The notes under the pieces: model-generated | The model's database searches: none | Told to the model about the DNA's origin: nothing | What the model saw: the letters and a program-made list of their open reading frames with translations, nothing else | Program-made: the position numbers and the translations under genes | Part shown: positions 13,676-24,341 of the stretch, piece after piece | Layout of the letters: the number at the start of each line of letters is the position of its first letter | Position numbering within the stretch: position 1 is the stretch's first letter | Source of the DNA: Loripinus fragilis | Taxonomy: Eukaryota > Mollusca > Bivalvia > Lucinida > Lucinidae | Direction: 5' to 3' | Length of the DNA: 64,000 bases | Assembly (NCBI GenBank): GCA_964019695.1 | Contig: OZ026522.1 | Coordinates: forward strand, 76,229,601 to 76,293,600

Positions 13676-13990
13676 CCCGTCGCCCCCCACCACAGTGGCT
13701 TAGGCAGCTGTCCGTTCTAGGGTGGTGGATCTGTTATTGTTGATCAATTGCTTATTGCTGCTCCCATTGTTTGTGGGGGGTTTGTGTTTGGTACTTGTTT
13801 TGTCATTCAGTACTATGTGTCATTCTAGTTTTGCAATCACCTTGATTGGGAAAAGAAGGTTGGTTGCTTTACTTTAATTGTGTTCCTGATATCTTGTGGC
13901 TGTTCTATCGCTCTTCCTCATGGTACCATGTGTTGGTCTGCAGTGTGTGATTTTTGGCATTTTGCTATTCATACTTACTGACTTGCTTTT
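13676..13990 (+). repeat. Dispersed repeat family B, copy 2
   Basis: Begins CCCGTCGCCCCCCACCACAG and holds the family landmarks TTGCTGCTCCCATTGTTTGT, TCTAGTTTTGCAATCACCTT, CGCTCTTCCTCATGGTACC and TGGTCTGCAGTGTGTGAT. Like the others it looks like a transcribed or transposed non-coding unit; no tRNA-like promoter boxes are obvious. Confidence 0.75.
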
Positions 13991-14584
13991 TTGAAATGAT
14001 ATCAAATACCATATAACGTATAATTTAATGGAATTAAGCAAGTCATATACAGTCTTGAAAGCTGTAATATACGTTACACATTACCACACAAATAACAAAA
14101 AGATTATTAACACCAGAAACGATGTTGGTAACAGCATTTTACAATTAATATAATGCTCTTATATGTTGTTTAAAGGTTTTCATATAGCATTACATACAAC
14201 TTTAGAATGAAAATATTTTTACCTTATTTAACGCGCTTTTCGGGGTTATCATATTAAACAGTCTATAACTCTAAAAGTTTTTGTGATAAAAACAAGCTGC
14301 TTGCGGTTATAAAATGGCTCATTAATTGTCTTTTGGAACATATAGTTAAAGCATGAATGCCAAATGAGCAGCTTAATAAATGATACTATTTAATAACATT
14401 TCAATGGATTTACAGGGGGAGGGGTAGTTTAAATGTAACATAAATGACACTACAATGGGCCCTAATAACTTAAACATAAATATTTGTAGGAAATGAATTT
14501 TTCTTGTACAATAAATGAAAGTTTGGCCTATTTTTATATTCCAGTACTACCTAAACAACCTTATTTTACATTATTTGTGTTTTT
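13991..14584. other. No recognisable feature
   Basis: AT-rich, no gene or repeat supported. Confidence 0.4.
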
Positions 14585-15110
14585 AAAAAATGAGGGGTAA
14601 CGTAGTTAACATGCTGTAACAGCCAAACGCCCCAACCTCCAGACAGCTAACATGTTTCAAAAAGCTAAGCTAGAAACAAACATTTATGCTAACATTTGAT
14701 TTTAATCGCAAGGCAAACACAATCTTTCCAGATTTATATTTCTGTACACAGTATTTTTTCATGCATACTGACATCAAATCGACGTCAATTTTGCGTAAAA
14801 TTGAAGTACACGTTTAATCAATTTTCATTTCTTCGGTCCTCCTATCGACGTTTTTAACCACTTCAACGCAATAAACAACATTAAAATGCGATTAATTTAG
14901 GTGTATACAGCACTAGCAGATATAAGCTGTTTGATTCATGTGAAAATACGGTACGTTATTTTGTGACGTCACTGTGACGTTAATACTGCAATAAAAAATT
15001 GGAAACGTCTTGTTTCCTTAAATGGAATATATTTTTCTAGTTGAAAATCGATAGGAATTACTTTTATCCTAAAATGCACACGGAAGCCAAAATTTCCACA
15101 CAGCGGCAAA
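14585..15110 (-). repeat. Right arm of the old inverted repeat (partner 9505-10040)
   Basis: Reverse-complement matches to the left arm occur at both ends: GGGTAACGTAGTTAACATG near 14596-14614 and the AATTGGAAACGTC block near 14995-15008. A CRE-like TGACGTCA lies at about 14963. Strongly diverged. Confidence 0.5.
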
Positions 15111-15275
15111 ATGAAGTTTACGAGGGCTGTTTAAATATGAATGCAAGTAGCTTCATAACTTTCTTCACCTATATGCTATGACAAACTGGTAAACGTTTCT
15201 ATAAAGGAATGTTTGCCACCTTTAAACTGGCACCAAACATAAAGAAGTACACAGTATACTCATCGAGTTATAGCT
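15105..15275 (-). repeat. Inverted copy of 16955-17115
   Basis: The reverse complement of this block matches 16955-17115 over about 160 bp, including GAAGAAAGTTATGAAGCTAC and TTGCATTCATATTT followed by AACAGCCCTCGTA. The pair brackets the transposon at 15766-16422. Confidence 0.75.
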
Positions 15276-15765
15276 CTTTGAATGAGGGTCACGTTAGTAT
15301 ACTAACAAACTCAATGCTTTGAATATAAACCCGTGATATAGACAAGCTTATAATTCTTCGATAAACGGGAGAAATTTCTTGAAATTTTTAAGGAAATATC
15401 CCCATATTCTTATATAATGATTCTGTGAAGGTTGAGAAAACCCAACACGCTTTTGTTAAATTACAACTAATCGTATTCACTAAAGTCTCCTTATGTTTGC
15501 AAATAAATGGTAAACAAAACACCACCTTGCCGTTTTCAGTTAAATTTATCTCTAACAAAATGCACGAAGCAACATTTAAACAAGTTTTTACTCAAAGACA
15601 ATATGTTGATCGCTCATACTGAGTTGTAACTAAAAAAATTTGATGGATAGTGGGTAATTTTTAAACACTGAAAAGCATTTTATTAAGTCACAAAAGCCTA
15701 GAGTGAAGGGGTTATAGAATTTATACCTTAATTTTGTTTTCATAATATTGCGACTTTATTCTTAA

Positions 15766-16422
15766 CAGTGACCTATATAAGAGTGACTGGAAACTCCATT
15801 TTTCAGCCAGACAGGTATGTCGGGCATGTGTCACGTGACTTACACCTGGTGCACCATTCATCGTATACACAAAATGGCGACGCAGCCGTGAGAAACTGCT
15901 GTATTTATATGAACATTAAAGCGCGTACTTCGTCGTAAATATCGCTCATTGCTATATTTAGGTAATAGCAATCGAAATAAGATATATGAAATATTTATAA
16001 ATGATATGTTTCTGCATTGTTAAGACTAATCCCATGTAGTTATGACCGTGTAAATATCGGATGATTTTACGAAAGTTGTGGAATTCGTAAAATATGGCTT
16101 CAACAACACCTCTTTCACTGCAACGAATAAAGCTTCGAATATAGCTTTGTCTGTGTCTTTATTTATTAATTTTCATTAACTAAGATGTCCTGTCGTTTAT
16201 AATTACTTAAATTTATTCAATTTTGGGGTTTGTAAAGGTGTAAAAAGATTTGGTAAACAATCAAGAAATTACACTGTGTATTCCAAAACCGCGATAAAGG
16301 CAATCGTGTAGATAAATGATATCGACTTCCCCTAATTTACCTGTGTAATACTAACGACAGTGCTGCTGTGTTAAAAATCGATATTTCAATGAAGTTTCCA
16401 GTCACTCTTATATAGGTCACTG
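15766..16422. mobile_element. 657-bp non-autonomous DNA transposon, intact ends
   Basis: Terminal inverted repeats 15766-15800 and 16388-16422 match at 34 of 35 positions and begin CAGTGACCTATATAAG. The seven bases TTCTTAA stand directly outside each end (15759-15765 and 16423-16429), a perfect target duplication. There is no transposase ORF. CAGTG-type ends occur in hAT and P-like families; hAT usually makes 8-bp duplications, P-like 7-8, so the superfamily is left open. The near-identical arms suggest recent activity. Confidence 0.9.
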
Positions 16423-16954
16423 TTCTTAATTTGAACATAAACTTTAAGCTTGGCCACTATAGTCGGTTTGTACAATAAAACTCCTCACCTGGTGTTGAGG
16501 ACTAGACATATTGAACATATTTTAATTAATGTAAACACGTCATTAAAAAACATAAAATTGCTTGAAAAATGATATAGGATATGATAACTCTGTAAATAGA
16601 GGACGGCGTGTTTTGAAAACTCCCTTATGACATATTTAGCATGTTTTCAGCAAAATGCAAAGAAAAAACACAGCGATGTCCATTATTACATCACCAGTAG
16701 ATAACTCAAAATGACGTTTATCATAAAAACAATGACGTCACAAACGTGCCTGATTACTCGAGATAGAAATATGATTATATAAAGTTTTTCCTACAAGCAA
16801 CTTTGGAATGGTGAGATAAACTTGCATCTAAAATTTGGTGTCATTTTGTCTCAAACTTACAAAGACATGACACTATATCCGCACGTGTACCAAAAAGGGT
16901 GTTGTAATTTGCTCCAGAAAAACTTCAGTATACTGGAGCGGCCTTTTTATAAGG

Positions 16955-17115
16955 GTCTGTAACTCGAGGAAAATAATGAGTGTTTCTTTATGCTTGGTGC
17001 CATTTTAAAGGCGACGAATAATTCTTTCCAGAAAAGTATGACATTTTGTCGTAGCATATACGTGAAGAAAGTTATGAAGCTACTTGCATTCATATTTGAA
17101 CAGCCCTCGTATGGC
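16955..17115 (+). repeat. Inverted partner of 15105-15275
   Basis: See 15105-15275. It continues at its right into the 17120-17345 dispersed repeat. Confidence 0.75.
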
Positions 17116-17119
17116 TATA

Positions 17120-17345
17120 GAAGCTATTGCGATATTTTATTGAAAAAAACACATAAACTTCATTTAAGCAGTTTGTTTTGCCGCGATCACACATGTTATT
17201 GTGTCAACATGGTTTCTGTGACGTCAGCGTCACGTTATAAAACGTCAGCGTCGCGTTATTACCAGCGTTATCAAAGTAGATCATCGATGTACATCCGTGG
17301 TCTGATTCTATGGAATTTCGTCGAATTGGCCGAGGGAGTTTAGAT
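17120..17345 (+). repeat. Dispersed repeat, copy 1 (second copy 48150-48376)
   Basis: GCGATATTTTATTGAAAAAA, the tandem pair GTCAGCGTCACG/GTCAGCGTCGCG, and TCGATGTACATCC followed by GGTCTGATTC are shared in order with 48150-48376. An open frame here (16990-17343) is incidental, because the other copy does not keep it. Confidence 0.75.
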
Positions 17346-17479
17346 TGATTCTAAGCATTACGACCAGCGAAGCAAAAAAAAGGAGATTTTGTGTTGTATG
17401 TTGTGATTTGTTGTATATTGTATATAAAAGTATTTGAAATTGTTCATTTAGTTGCGTGCATTATTTTTCCTGGTTGCAA

Positions 17480-18240
17480 AGTCGAACTTGGCAGAGGCTA
17501 ACAAATGAGATTCGCCCACTTCACGTCCTGACCGTTTTTTGGACGTAACAGTGACATTTATGTCCAACCACATGTACATATTCAGTCCATGAACAAAAAC
17601 ACCTGCAAAGTTTCAAAAAAGACCAGACTACAACTGTAAGAAGAGTTGCGCCCACAAAGTGCCCATTAATTCTATTAAAGACGGACAAAAATAAACTGAA
17701 TATGATGTCCAAACCTCATGCACATCCTCATACTACATGCATTAAAACACTTGAAAAGTTTTAAAAAAATCAAAGTTTAGATAATGTCTAAACGACATTC
17801 ACATCATCATACTGAAAATAAAACTTGAAAAGTTTTAAAAAAATCAAAGTTTAGATAATGTCTAAACGACATTCACATAATCATACTGAAAATAAAACAC
17901 GCACAACCTTTTAAAAAGATTGGTTAAAATATGTAAGAGGCGTTAAGGTCACAAGACATCCACTGTGTATATGGATATTAAATTAGGATCCAGAAAAAAT
18001 GACCAAAGTACACAAGTTGAAAACAAACTGACAACAATAAAAGACCATGGACAAAACACTTGTAATTTTTTTTTAAAAAAGATCAGAATAAAATTGTGGG
18101 AGCGTTGCGCTCACAAAGTACCCACTCTTTGTCTCTGAGATGCACACCATGCACATCTTCAGCCTTTGAACAAACACCTGCAAAGTTTCAAAACTATTCG
18201 AATACATTTCAATGTAGAAACGTTTGTTTTTAACATCAAA
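17480..18240 (+). repeat. Degenerate tandem repeat region with a fresh 74-bp duplication
   Basis: Copies at 17750-17823 and 17824-17898 are almost identical (both start CTTGAAAAGTTTTAAAAAAA). Around them older units share CACCTGCAAAGTTTCAAAA and TTGCGC(C/T)CACAAAGT with 18080-18210. Non-coding satellite-like block. Confidence 0.7.
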
Positions 18241-18369
18241 ACTTATGTTTTATAGGAAATGATTAAGATTGTGCATCGTATGATACACCCTATTCCATGA
18301 ATCTAATGTATTCATAACTTAAACGTAATACTTTGACCTATCAGTTTGAATTATTGAGTTTTAATGTGC

Positions 18370-18877
18370 CTAAGGGACTGCTACATGGCCCACTCATCTG
18401 AGTAAATAAATCCTTAAAATTACATATACTTAAAGTAGCAGTTACATAGCAAACAACAAGATATGAACTACTGCTGGGTCTATAAGTAACATAGCAAGCC
18501 TACATGGCCTACTCACCGGAGTTAATAAATCCTTTAAAAGTTACATATGCTTAAAGCAGCAGTAGTGTTCTATTATCGGTCTGTAGTAACACAGCATGGC
18601 TACATGACCCACTCATCTGAGTTAATAAATACTCGTAAGTTATATACAGTGTATACCTACAGTAGCAGTTTAATAGCAACAACAAGAACTGAACTATCTC
18701 CAGTCTGTAAGCAACACAGCAGTGCTGCATGGTTTACTCATCTGAGTAAGCAAATCTTTAAAGTTTACACAAACTTAAAGTAGCAGTTCTATATCAATCA
18801 ACAAGAAGTGTACTATCTTCAGGCCTGTGAGCAATACGGCTAGGCTATATTACCTACTCGTCTGAGTAAACTAATCC
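18370..18877 (-). repeat. Tandem copies of the last coding segment of the TRIM-like gene
   Basis: Units of about 107-120 bp, anchored on CTTAAAGTAGCAGTT-like sequence near 18431, 18551, 18658 and 18774. The same sequence occurs inside the gene at 18892. Reading the nearest unit on the minus strand in the gene's frame gives RIAHRPEDSTLLVD, a stop, then YRTATLSLCKL and a stop at the same place, against the gene's CVAYRPKDRTLLVGSYK end. Each unit is a duplicated, decayed 3' end of the gene plus about 40 bp of following DNA. Confidence 0.85.
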
Positions 18878-20584
18878 TTAAAATTTACATATGCTTAAAG
18901 TAGAAGTTTTGTAGCTGCCAACAAGAAGTGTTCTATCTTTAGGTCTGTAAGCAACACAACAAGGTTGTGGTATTGCCTTATTCAAGGGAAGTATTGTCTT
19001 GTGTTCTTTACCGTCTGAGGAAACTATATACACATTATCAGTGTCTCTGCCACACACAACGACATTGTCCCCTTCATCGACATAGATTCCCTTTAATCCA
19101 TGCAAGTCTGGATTAGAATATTGATAAACCATTTGTGCGTCTGGTTTCAAACATGATAGTAGACATGTCTTCCAATCAGACACAAAAATATGCCCTGTCA
19201 CTGTGCTGACGGAAATGTAGGATGGCCCAATAAGTTCTAGTGATTTGCCTATAATCCTGTTAAGATTTCCACTGTGGCTGATAACACGAATCTCGCCATC
19301 GCCTGGTGCCCTGTGGCAAGAGACATAAATTTGATTGCCTACTACTGCCAAACCCCAGCACATCGCCCCCAATTTGATAACTCGTCCAACTGTAAGACTT
19401 GGCTGCTGACGTATTATTTGTAATCTCTCACCATTGGGGCAGGAAACAATAAGATCATCTTCGTCAATAATAGAAACATCCCATGGACTTTCTGATAAAA
19501 GCAGAGCTTTTACCAAATTGAACGCACGATCCAAGACAATGACCAGTTTGTTATTAAAATCGCATAATATAACTTCACCGTTAGGTATGAAAATGCACCC
19601 AGTTATCCACGGAGTTGTCTTTCCTTTTGACAAATCTAAATTTACTTGTTCTATACTGGTACAAGATCTGTCTTTTAAGATGTTGGCTTTTGCCCTGTCA
19701 TCTTCCTTTATTCTCAAATATCCTAGTGCGTCAACGTTGTTGAGCATCTCTAAGGGTTTCGTGTTTATTTCAAAGAAGAGAAAGGGCTCTCTAGCTTCAA
19801 GTTGTATGTCACTCAACAATACTTTGTAATCCTTAAGGCGCCCAGAGACCTTTACACTTGTTTCAAACATTTTCTCTTTGCTCTTGCTCTGTAATGCATG
19901 TTCAATTAGTTCAGAATCCACTTTTATAGTTTTGGTTGTGGTCGAACATGTGTCAATGTGATGCTTGATATCATGATTTTGACAGTGATTCTCTTTATCC
20001 AAATTATGCTGTGTATTTTGCTCCAATGTATCCAGAGACTGGTTGATTTCTTTTCGGAAGTTCTGCATTTCTTTCAGACACTCTTCATTCATGCTTTGGA
20101 GTTTCTGTAAATCAGATGCTCGCACGCTTTCAAACTCCTCAAATTTAATACTTAAGTTTTGCATTTCTTCTTGAATTTGGTTTAGCCATGATATTGAATA
20201 CTTTTCGTCTGTCTCGGACAGTAGACTGGTATTACACTTTCTATGTTTTATTGTCATGCAAATTTGGCCAAACACTTCCTCGTGGTTACAACAAAAGTAT
20301 ATCGCTTCTTTATTGCTCTCACATACGCAAACAATTTTGTCCGAATCATCTTGCGTTTTACGCCTTCTACTTGGAAGCTCATGGTCAGATAAAATAGTGT
20401 GAGCCTTAAAACTTTTAAATCGTTTATGACTTATTTCACACGAAAAACAGAGAAATTCTTCACAATCTTCACAGTAGCGCAGTGCTTGCTTTTCAAACCC
20501 TTCGGAATGGCATGGGCCACACACATTGGTAAATGTTTCATCTGAGGAAGCAACTAGAGTCCGGGCTCCATCGACTGATGCCAT
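18878..20584 (-). CDS. TRIM-like B-box / coiled-coil / NHL-like protein (RING-less)
   Basis: A single 568-residue frame. Two zinc-binding B-box modules lie at the N-terminus: the first uses C22, C25, C38, C41, C46, C49, H53 and H62. The second (86-117) ends CMTIKHRKC but has Gly106 (codon GGC) where the family has Cys, so one zinc ligand is missing. No RING precedes them. Residues about 130-260 are heptad-like (coiled coil, expected to dimerise). From about 328 on, repeated beta-strand text (NGEVILCDFNNKLVIVLD, GHIFVSDW, NVVVCGRDTDNVYIV) suggests an NHL-type propeller. Such single-exon genes are abundant in bivalves and are often named TRIM2/3/56/71-like; a ligase role is doubtful without a RING. 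The start follows a good 3' splice site, implying a 5'-UTR intron. Cytoplasmic location is inferred. Confidence 0.9.
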   Translation of the reverse strand: MASVDGARTLVASSDETFTNVCGPCHSEGFEKQALRYCEDCEEFLCFSCEISHKRFKSFKAHTILSDHELPSRRRKTQDDSDKIVCVCESNKEAIYFCCNHEEVFGQICMTIKHRKCNTSLLSETDEKYSISWLNQIQEEMQNLSIKFEEFESVRASDLQKLQSMNEECLKEMQNFRKEINQSLDTLEQNTQHNLDKENHCQNHDIKHHIDTCSTTTKTIKVDSELIEHALQSKSKEKMFETSVKVSGRLKDYKVLLSDIQLEAREPFLFFEINTKPLEMLNNVDALGYLRIKEDDRAKANILKDRSCTSIEQVNLDLSKGKTTPWITGCIFIPNGEVILCDFNNKLVIVLDRAFNLVKALLLSESPWDVSIIDEDDLIVSCPNGERLQIIRQQPSLTVGRVIKLGAMCWGLAVVGNQIYVSCHRAPGDGEIRVISHSGNLNRIIGKSLELIGPSYISVSTVTGHIFVSDWKTCLLSCLKPDAQMVYQYSNPDLHGLKGIYVDEGDNVVVCGRDTDNVYIVSSDGKEHKTILPLNKAIPQPCCVAYRPKDRTLLVGSYKTSTLSICKF

Positions 20585-20595
20585 TTGCTTGTTAC

Positions 20596-20598
20596 CCT
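20596..20598 (-). promoter_or_regulatory. 3' splice site before the TRIM-like start codon
   Basis: On the minus strand TCTCTTTTTCTTCAG precedes GGTAACAAGCAAATG. The pyrimidine tract plus CAG, 12 bases before the ATG, indicates that the coding exon is preceded by a 5'-UTR intron. The upstream exon was not identified. Confidence 0.7.
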
Positions 20599-20704
20599 GA
20601 AGAAAAAGAGAATGAATATGAAATATGGTTATATTCCTTCTCTTTGTAAAAGTTAATCATTTTTTCTTATGTAGGTAGCAAACTAATTAACGACTGTTCC
20701 CTGG

Positions 20705-20990
20705 AATCTTGTCCCCGGTGACGCGTTACCCCATGGTATCTTGTCAGGGACAAGATACCACGGGGTAGCATGTCCAAACCTGACTTATCGTATCCTCAGG
20801 GACAAGATACCACGTGATAACATGTCCCAAACCTGTCGTATCGTGTCCGCAGGGACAAGATACCACGGGGTAGCATGTCCCAACCTTGTTTATCGTTTCC
20901 CCAGGGACACTATTCCACGGGGTAGCATGTTCCAACCTGACTTATGGTGTCCACACGGACAATATACCACGGGGTAAAGTGTCTCCACCA
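20705..20990 (+). repeat. 52-bp minisatellite, about five units, with a palindromic head
   Basis: Units start GGGACAAGATACCACGGGGT at 20747, 20799, 20852, 20904 and (CGGACAATATACC) 20956. Before the first unit the sequence is inverted (TACCCCATGGTATCTTGTC), so 20728-20769 forms a hairpin with 19-base arms and one or two mismatches. It lies within the probable 5' intron or promoter of the TRIM-like gene. Confidence 0.9.
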
Positions 20991-21210
20991 TACAAATCAG
21001 CTTTCTGTATGACTAAATTGACGTCTCCAACATTTCGATATTATACCTTTTTTGAGGAAAGAAATGCCTCCAGCTTGATAGTGGGGGTGTTGGTAGAGGG
21101 TGGGGGCACAGTTTACTTTCATTCAACTACTTTGATTAACTCTTGCAATGGAATCTGATTAAATTTTACGCTGTTGAACTCTGTGAATAAAGTGATGAAG
21201 ATGGCAAAGA

Positions 21211-21300
21211 TCAGGAATCGATACAATCAAGTACCACACCTGACCCAGGACACCATTTGGGAAGGTGACAAAAACACAAGAAAGCATCACAAACAAAAGC
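21211..21300 (+). repeat. Dispersed repeat, copy 1 (second copy 63618-63715)
   Basis: TCAGGAATCGATACAATCAA and GTACCACACCTGACC, followed by GGAAAGGTGACAAA-like sequence, are shared with 63618-63715 in the same orientation. Confidence 0.8.
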
Positions 21301-21703
21301 TTCATAGGTCGGCACATGAAAAATAAATAACAAAAAGGATCCAGAAAAGAAGCACTGCCTTGGAACGGTCAATAAAAAAACTCGTAGGCTAAATTATGTT
21401 TAAAGGTACCACCCTCAGCCTTAATTTTTGATATGGATCAAGACACATTGATGCTTGGTTCGCATGAAAGATCTCTAACTCATCAATGCATCATCCCGTG
21501 GTATATACTTATCAAGATATAAAAAAGGAGAATAAAACAAAACTGAGGACTCAGCAGTACATGCATCTGAAGACCTGAGCAAAAGAAATCCAATAGTTAA
21601 ACCCCTATGGGCCTGACCAAAGACACATCATGCCCCAACCCTCTCATCTATAAATCAGTATTTAAGTCTTAACCGTCATAGAGACTGAGGTCCGAGCCGT
21701 CAC

Positions 21704-22366
21704 CGTGCTTTCGCTGCCAAGCATCTCAAAAAACCAATACCTCAGTGCAAAGCATGTTTCAAGGACTCCTGAATATTGAGGGTATGTGGGTTCAACACAG
21801 AGTATCTCCAGAACCATTCACCCATCGCTGTGAAACTCTCACAGAATGTTGATAATATATAATATTTTTATTTGGACCAATAATAAAAAAGATAGTCACG
21901 TGACCTTTCGCGGCCATTTTGGGAGCCATTATTGAAAATTTGAAAAATACCTATAAACAACTATTTTATTCAAAAAATAGATAAACATCCATCTACATCA
22001 AGTATCTTACATCAAGATATATTCAAATATATTGTTTCATCAGAAATAAATCAAAGTATAGCAGTTGAATAGCTTAATGCGTCCTATATGTCACCCCATG
22101 GACATGTTTTCGATATTTTTGATTTCCGCGAAAACTAATGACATTACAAACATGTTTGGAAAATCCATTCTTGGACAAAAAATTGCATTTACCTCCATAC
22201 ACGATATAATTATGTCCCCTGAACATTTTGAAATAAAGAACAAAGAGTTGCGTCCCTTAAAACCGTTAAAATTTACAGCCATCAACTGTGCCTTTAAATT
22301 TCGACTGTAGTCGCGTTTGGCAGTGACGGTAAATTCGACTACAGTCGCGTTTGGCAGCGAAAGTGT
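21704..22366 (+). mobile_element. 660-bp non-autonomous DNA transposon, copy 1
   Basis: It starts GTGCTTTCGCTGCCAAG and ends TTGGCAGCGAAAGTGTTAA, a terminal inverted repeat. The whole length aligns in reverse with 43394-44053. It contains an internal direct repeat of CGACT(G/A)(T/C)AGTCGCGTTTGGCAG near its 3' end. Short open frames inside are not conserved between the copies. Confidence 0.85.
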
Positions 22367-22410
22367 TAATTAATTAAACTTCTTATAATGAGAAGTTAGT
22401 GTTATAAACC

Positions 22411-22560
22411 GAGACCCGTAGCGCAGTCGGTAGCGAGACCAACTGCAGATCCAGGGATCGCGAGTTCGAAACGGGCCCAGTCGCATACTTTAGTGGCGAT
22501 TGATTATGGATTAACTTCTACAGCCATCTCCACCTTCCGCTGATTCAAGGAGGGTTGTTG
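22411..22560 (+). mobile_element. tRNA-derived SINE, family 1
   Basis: A 72-base tRNA-like head with a polymerase III A box (TAGCGCAGTCGGTAGCG, 22419-22435) and B box (GAGTTCGAAAC, 22462-22472). The acceptor strands pair at 6 of 7 positions, but the anticodon stem does not form, so it is a SINE head and not a working tRNA. The tail part to about 22560 is unrelated sequence. Confidence 0.7.
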
Positions 22561-22569
22561 TCAGACAAT

Positions 22570-23730
22570 AGCAAAAATATGTGCACGAAGTACTGGTTAA
22601 TCGCTTAGCCAAGCCGAGGAAAAAGTGTGGTTATGTGAACAGACCTTCTCGACGTGACCATAGCTGTTCACTGAGATGTAAAGAATCAAACCAAACAAAA
22701 TTAAAAAAAAACTGCGCTGAAAAAATGTTAGTGCAAACATACACTAAATCACCTAAAAAACTCTAGCTCCGAAAGTTCCTGGCACATGAGAGATTTAAGT
22801 CTGACAATGAATTTATATATCAAACCATAGTATTGGTGATACAATTTAGAAAAAGTTTTGCGAAGTTTATGATACCGATAGCATTGTTTAAGAATTTTCT
22901 GGGTTAAATTGCAAATGTTGAAGTCTACAAAATGGCTAGATGCTATTAATATATTAGCATAAAATTCACCTGGCTTACGGTGGGGACACTCTACCTCATG
23001 TTAAAGTATCCTCATCCAAGCTAACATATTAATTCTACGCTACGGTCTTGATTACATGATCACATCCAAAGAAAACTAATCTTATTCAAAGTTTTCTCTT
23101 GCCAAATCCTGTCCCCTAGCTAGGACTCTATGTGTAATTAATAAAAAACCTAAACAATTGGTCTTTGTGCCTTTCATTGAAACTTTATTATCTTATATGA
23201 AACACACACAATTAAATAACAAAACACTTATAAAAAAACAAGCAAATAACACCTGGTGGGAGGCAACTCCCCAATAAAAAACATAATACAGACGTGCCGC
23301 TATATAACCCCCTATTCAGACCAGCTATACATGGAAAGGTTATGGAATTCATACATTATTTACATTTACAGGGCTGGTAAATCAACATGGTATACAAATA
23401 TAGCCCTCTTCTATGCCACCTGTCAGCAGATATGACTTTATCTGCTGAATATATCAGAGGTAACGAATAGGTCTACATTTCAGGAAATTGGTATTCATGA
23501 ATAGGTTGTGTATGAAAATTCCCAGCTGCACGTATGTACAATTCCATAGCCAATACACCCCACCCACTCACCCCCCCCCCCCCCTCTCAGGAAATAATAT
23601 GCCTTAAGGGGAGATGGAAAGGTAATGTGCTCCTGGACACGAGATAGACCAGGGTTAAATATCTTAACAATGGAGTCTGGCCACTTTCATTCAAACTGTA
23701 TACAAATATTATCCGACTGAATTTAAGATA
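22570..23730. other. No supported gene; poly-C tract
   Basis: 1.1 kb of AT-rich sequence with a C-rich run at about 23571-23586 and no coding or repeat signature that could be defended. Confidence 0.4.
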
Positions 23731-23731
23731 A

Positions 23732-23799
23732 CATGTTGTAGGAGGGGATCGCTTTACCCTGGGGTAAAGTCCCCCACCCCTCCCCGCATCTACAACGTG
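23732..23799. repeat. 68-bp palindrome
   Basis: Nested inverted pairs: CATGTTGTA with TACAACGTG outside, GGAGGGG with CCCCTCC, and CTTTACCC with GGGGTAAAG at the centre. A foldback MITE or cruciform-forming sequence. Confidence 0.75.
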
Positions 23800-24151
23800 G
23801 TATTAACAAACAAAACAAACAATCTCTTTATTTCTAGGCTCATATAACAATTGTTACATAGGAGCACATATGAAATGAGTCAAACATAGCATGGTGGCGA
23901 CAACAGGAGAATAACATTGCTACGTATTAGTAATTTTTAAAACGGATTATTTAGATGTGTTTAACTCTTCTGCAAGAGTTAAAGGGGAGGCTATATTTTA
24001 AAGATTCTTCTGATTCTTAATGTGTTAATAGCATTATTCTGCTTAATTTTGTTTACTTATTTTATTTTCTTCTCAATATATAAATATAAAAGCCGTGACC
24101 GTGCTACATATATATTCACGACATGGCCTTTACAATTATATGTATACATAG

Positions 24152-24182
24152 TATATAAGGCAAAAACTACTTCAGTTTAGCA
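24152..24182 (+). promoter_or_regulatory. Candidate TATA box and initiator
   Basis: TATATAAGG at 24152 is followed by two initiator-like sites (TTCAGTT at 24171 and GCACTTC at 24180), about 20-30 bases downstream, then an ATG at 24201. Spacing suits a TATA promoter. AT-rich DNA yields TATA by chance, so support is moderate. Confidence 0.45.
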
Positions 24183-24200
24183 CTTCAGCAAAGCCATAGC

Positions 24201-24341
24201 ATGACCCTGTCAAACAACGTCTACAGTATTCGCGCCGGCACGCGTGTGCATTTTGCTGGGACCAGGTTTCTCTCCTATCCGCCAGAGGATCGGCCGTGGG
24301 TTCTCGAAACAGTGGCCACAATCGAAGCCCCAGGCGTGTAG
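24201..24341 (+). CDS. Putative 46-residue ORF or first exon, unknown product
   Basis: ATG to TAG gives 46 residues starting MTLSNNVYSIRAGTRVHFAG and ending EAPGV. The segment is distinctly GC-rich against AT-rich surroundings, uses codons such as GCC, GGC and CTC, and sits just downstream of a TATA-like box. The stop TAG overlaps a possible 5' splice site (GTG TAG/GTAATA, or GT/GTAGGT), so it may be the first coding exon of a longer gene. No domain, signal peptide or family is recognised. The neighbours are repeats, and no partner exon was found. Confidence 0.4.
   Translation: MTLSNNVYSIRAGTRVHFAGTRFLSYPPEDRPWVLETVATIEAPGV

Noticed and set aside
18547..18783. 78-codon plus-strand ORF
   Set aside because: Antisense to the decayed TRIM tail copies; incidental.
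22065..22310. 81-codon ORF
   Set aside because: Inside the 660-bp MITE; the frame is not kept in the second copy at 43394-44053.
22411..22482. Functional tRNA gene
   Set aside because: Pol III boxes are present, but the anticodon stem does not pair and one acceptor pair fails; it continues into a SINE body.
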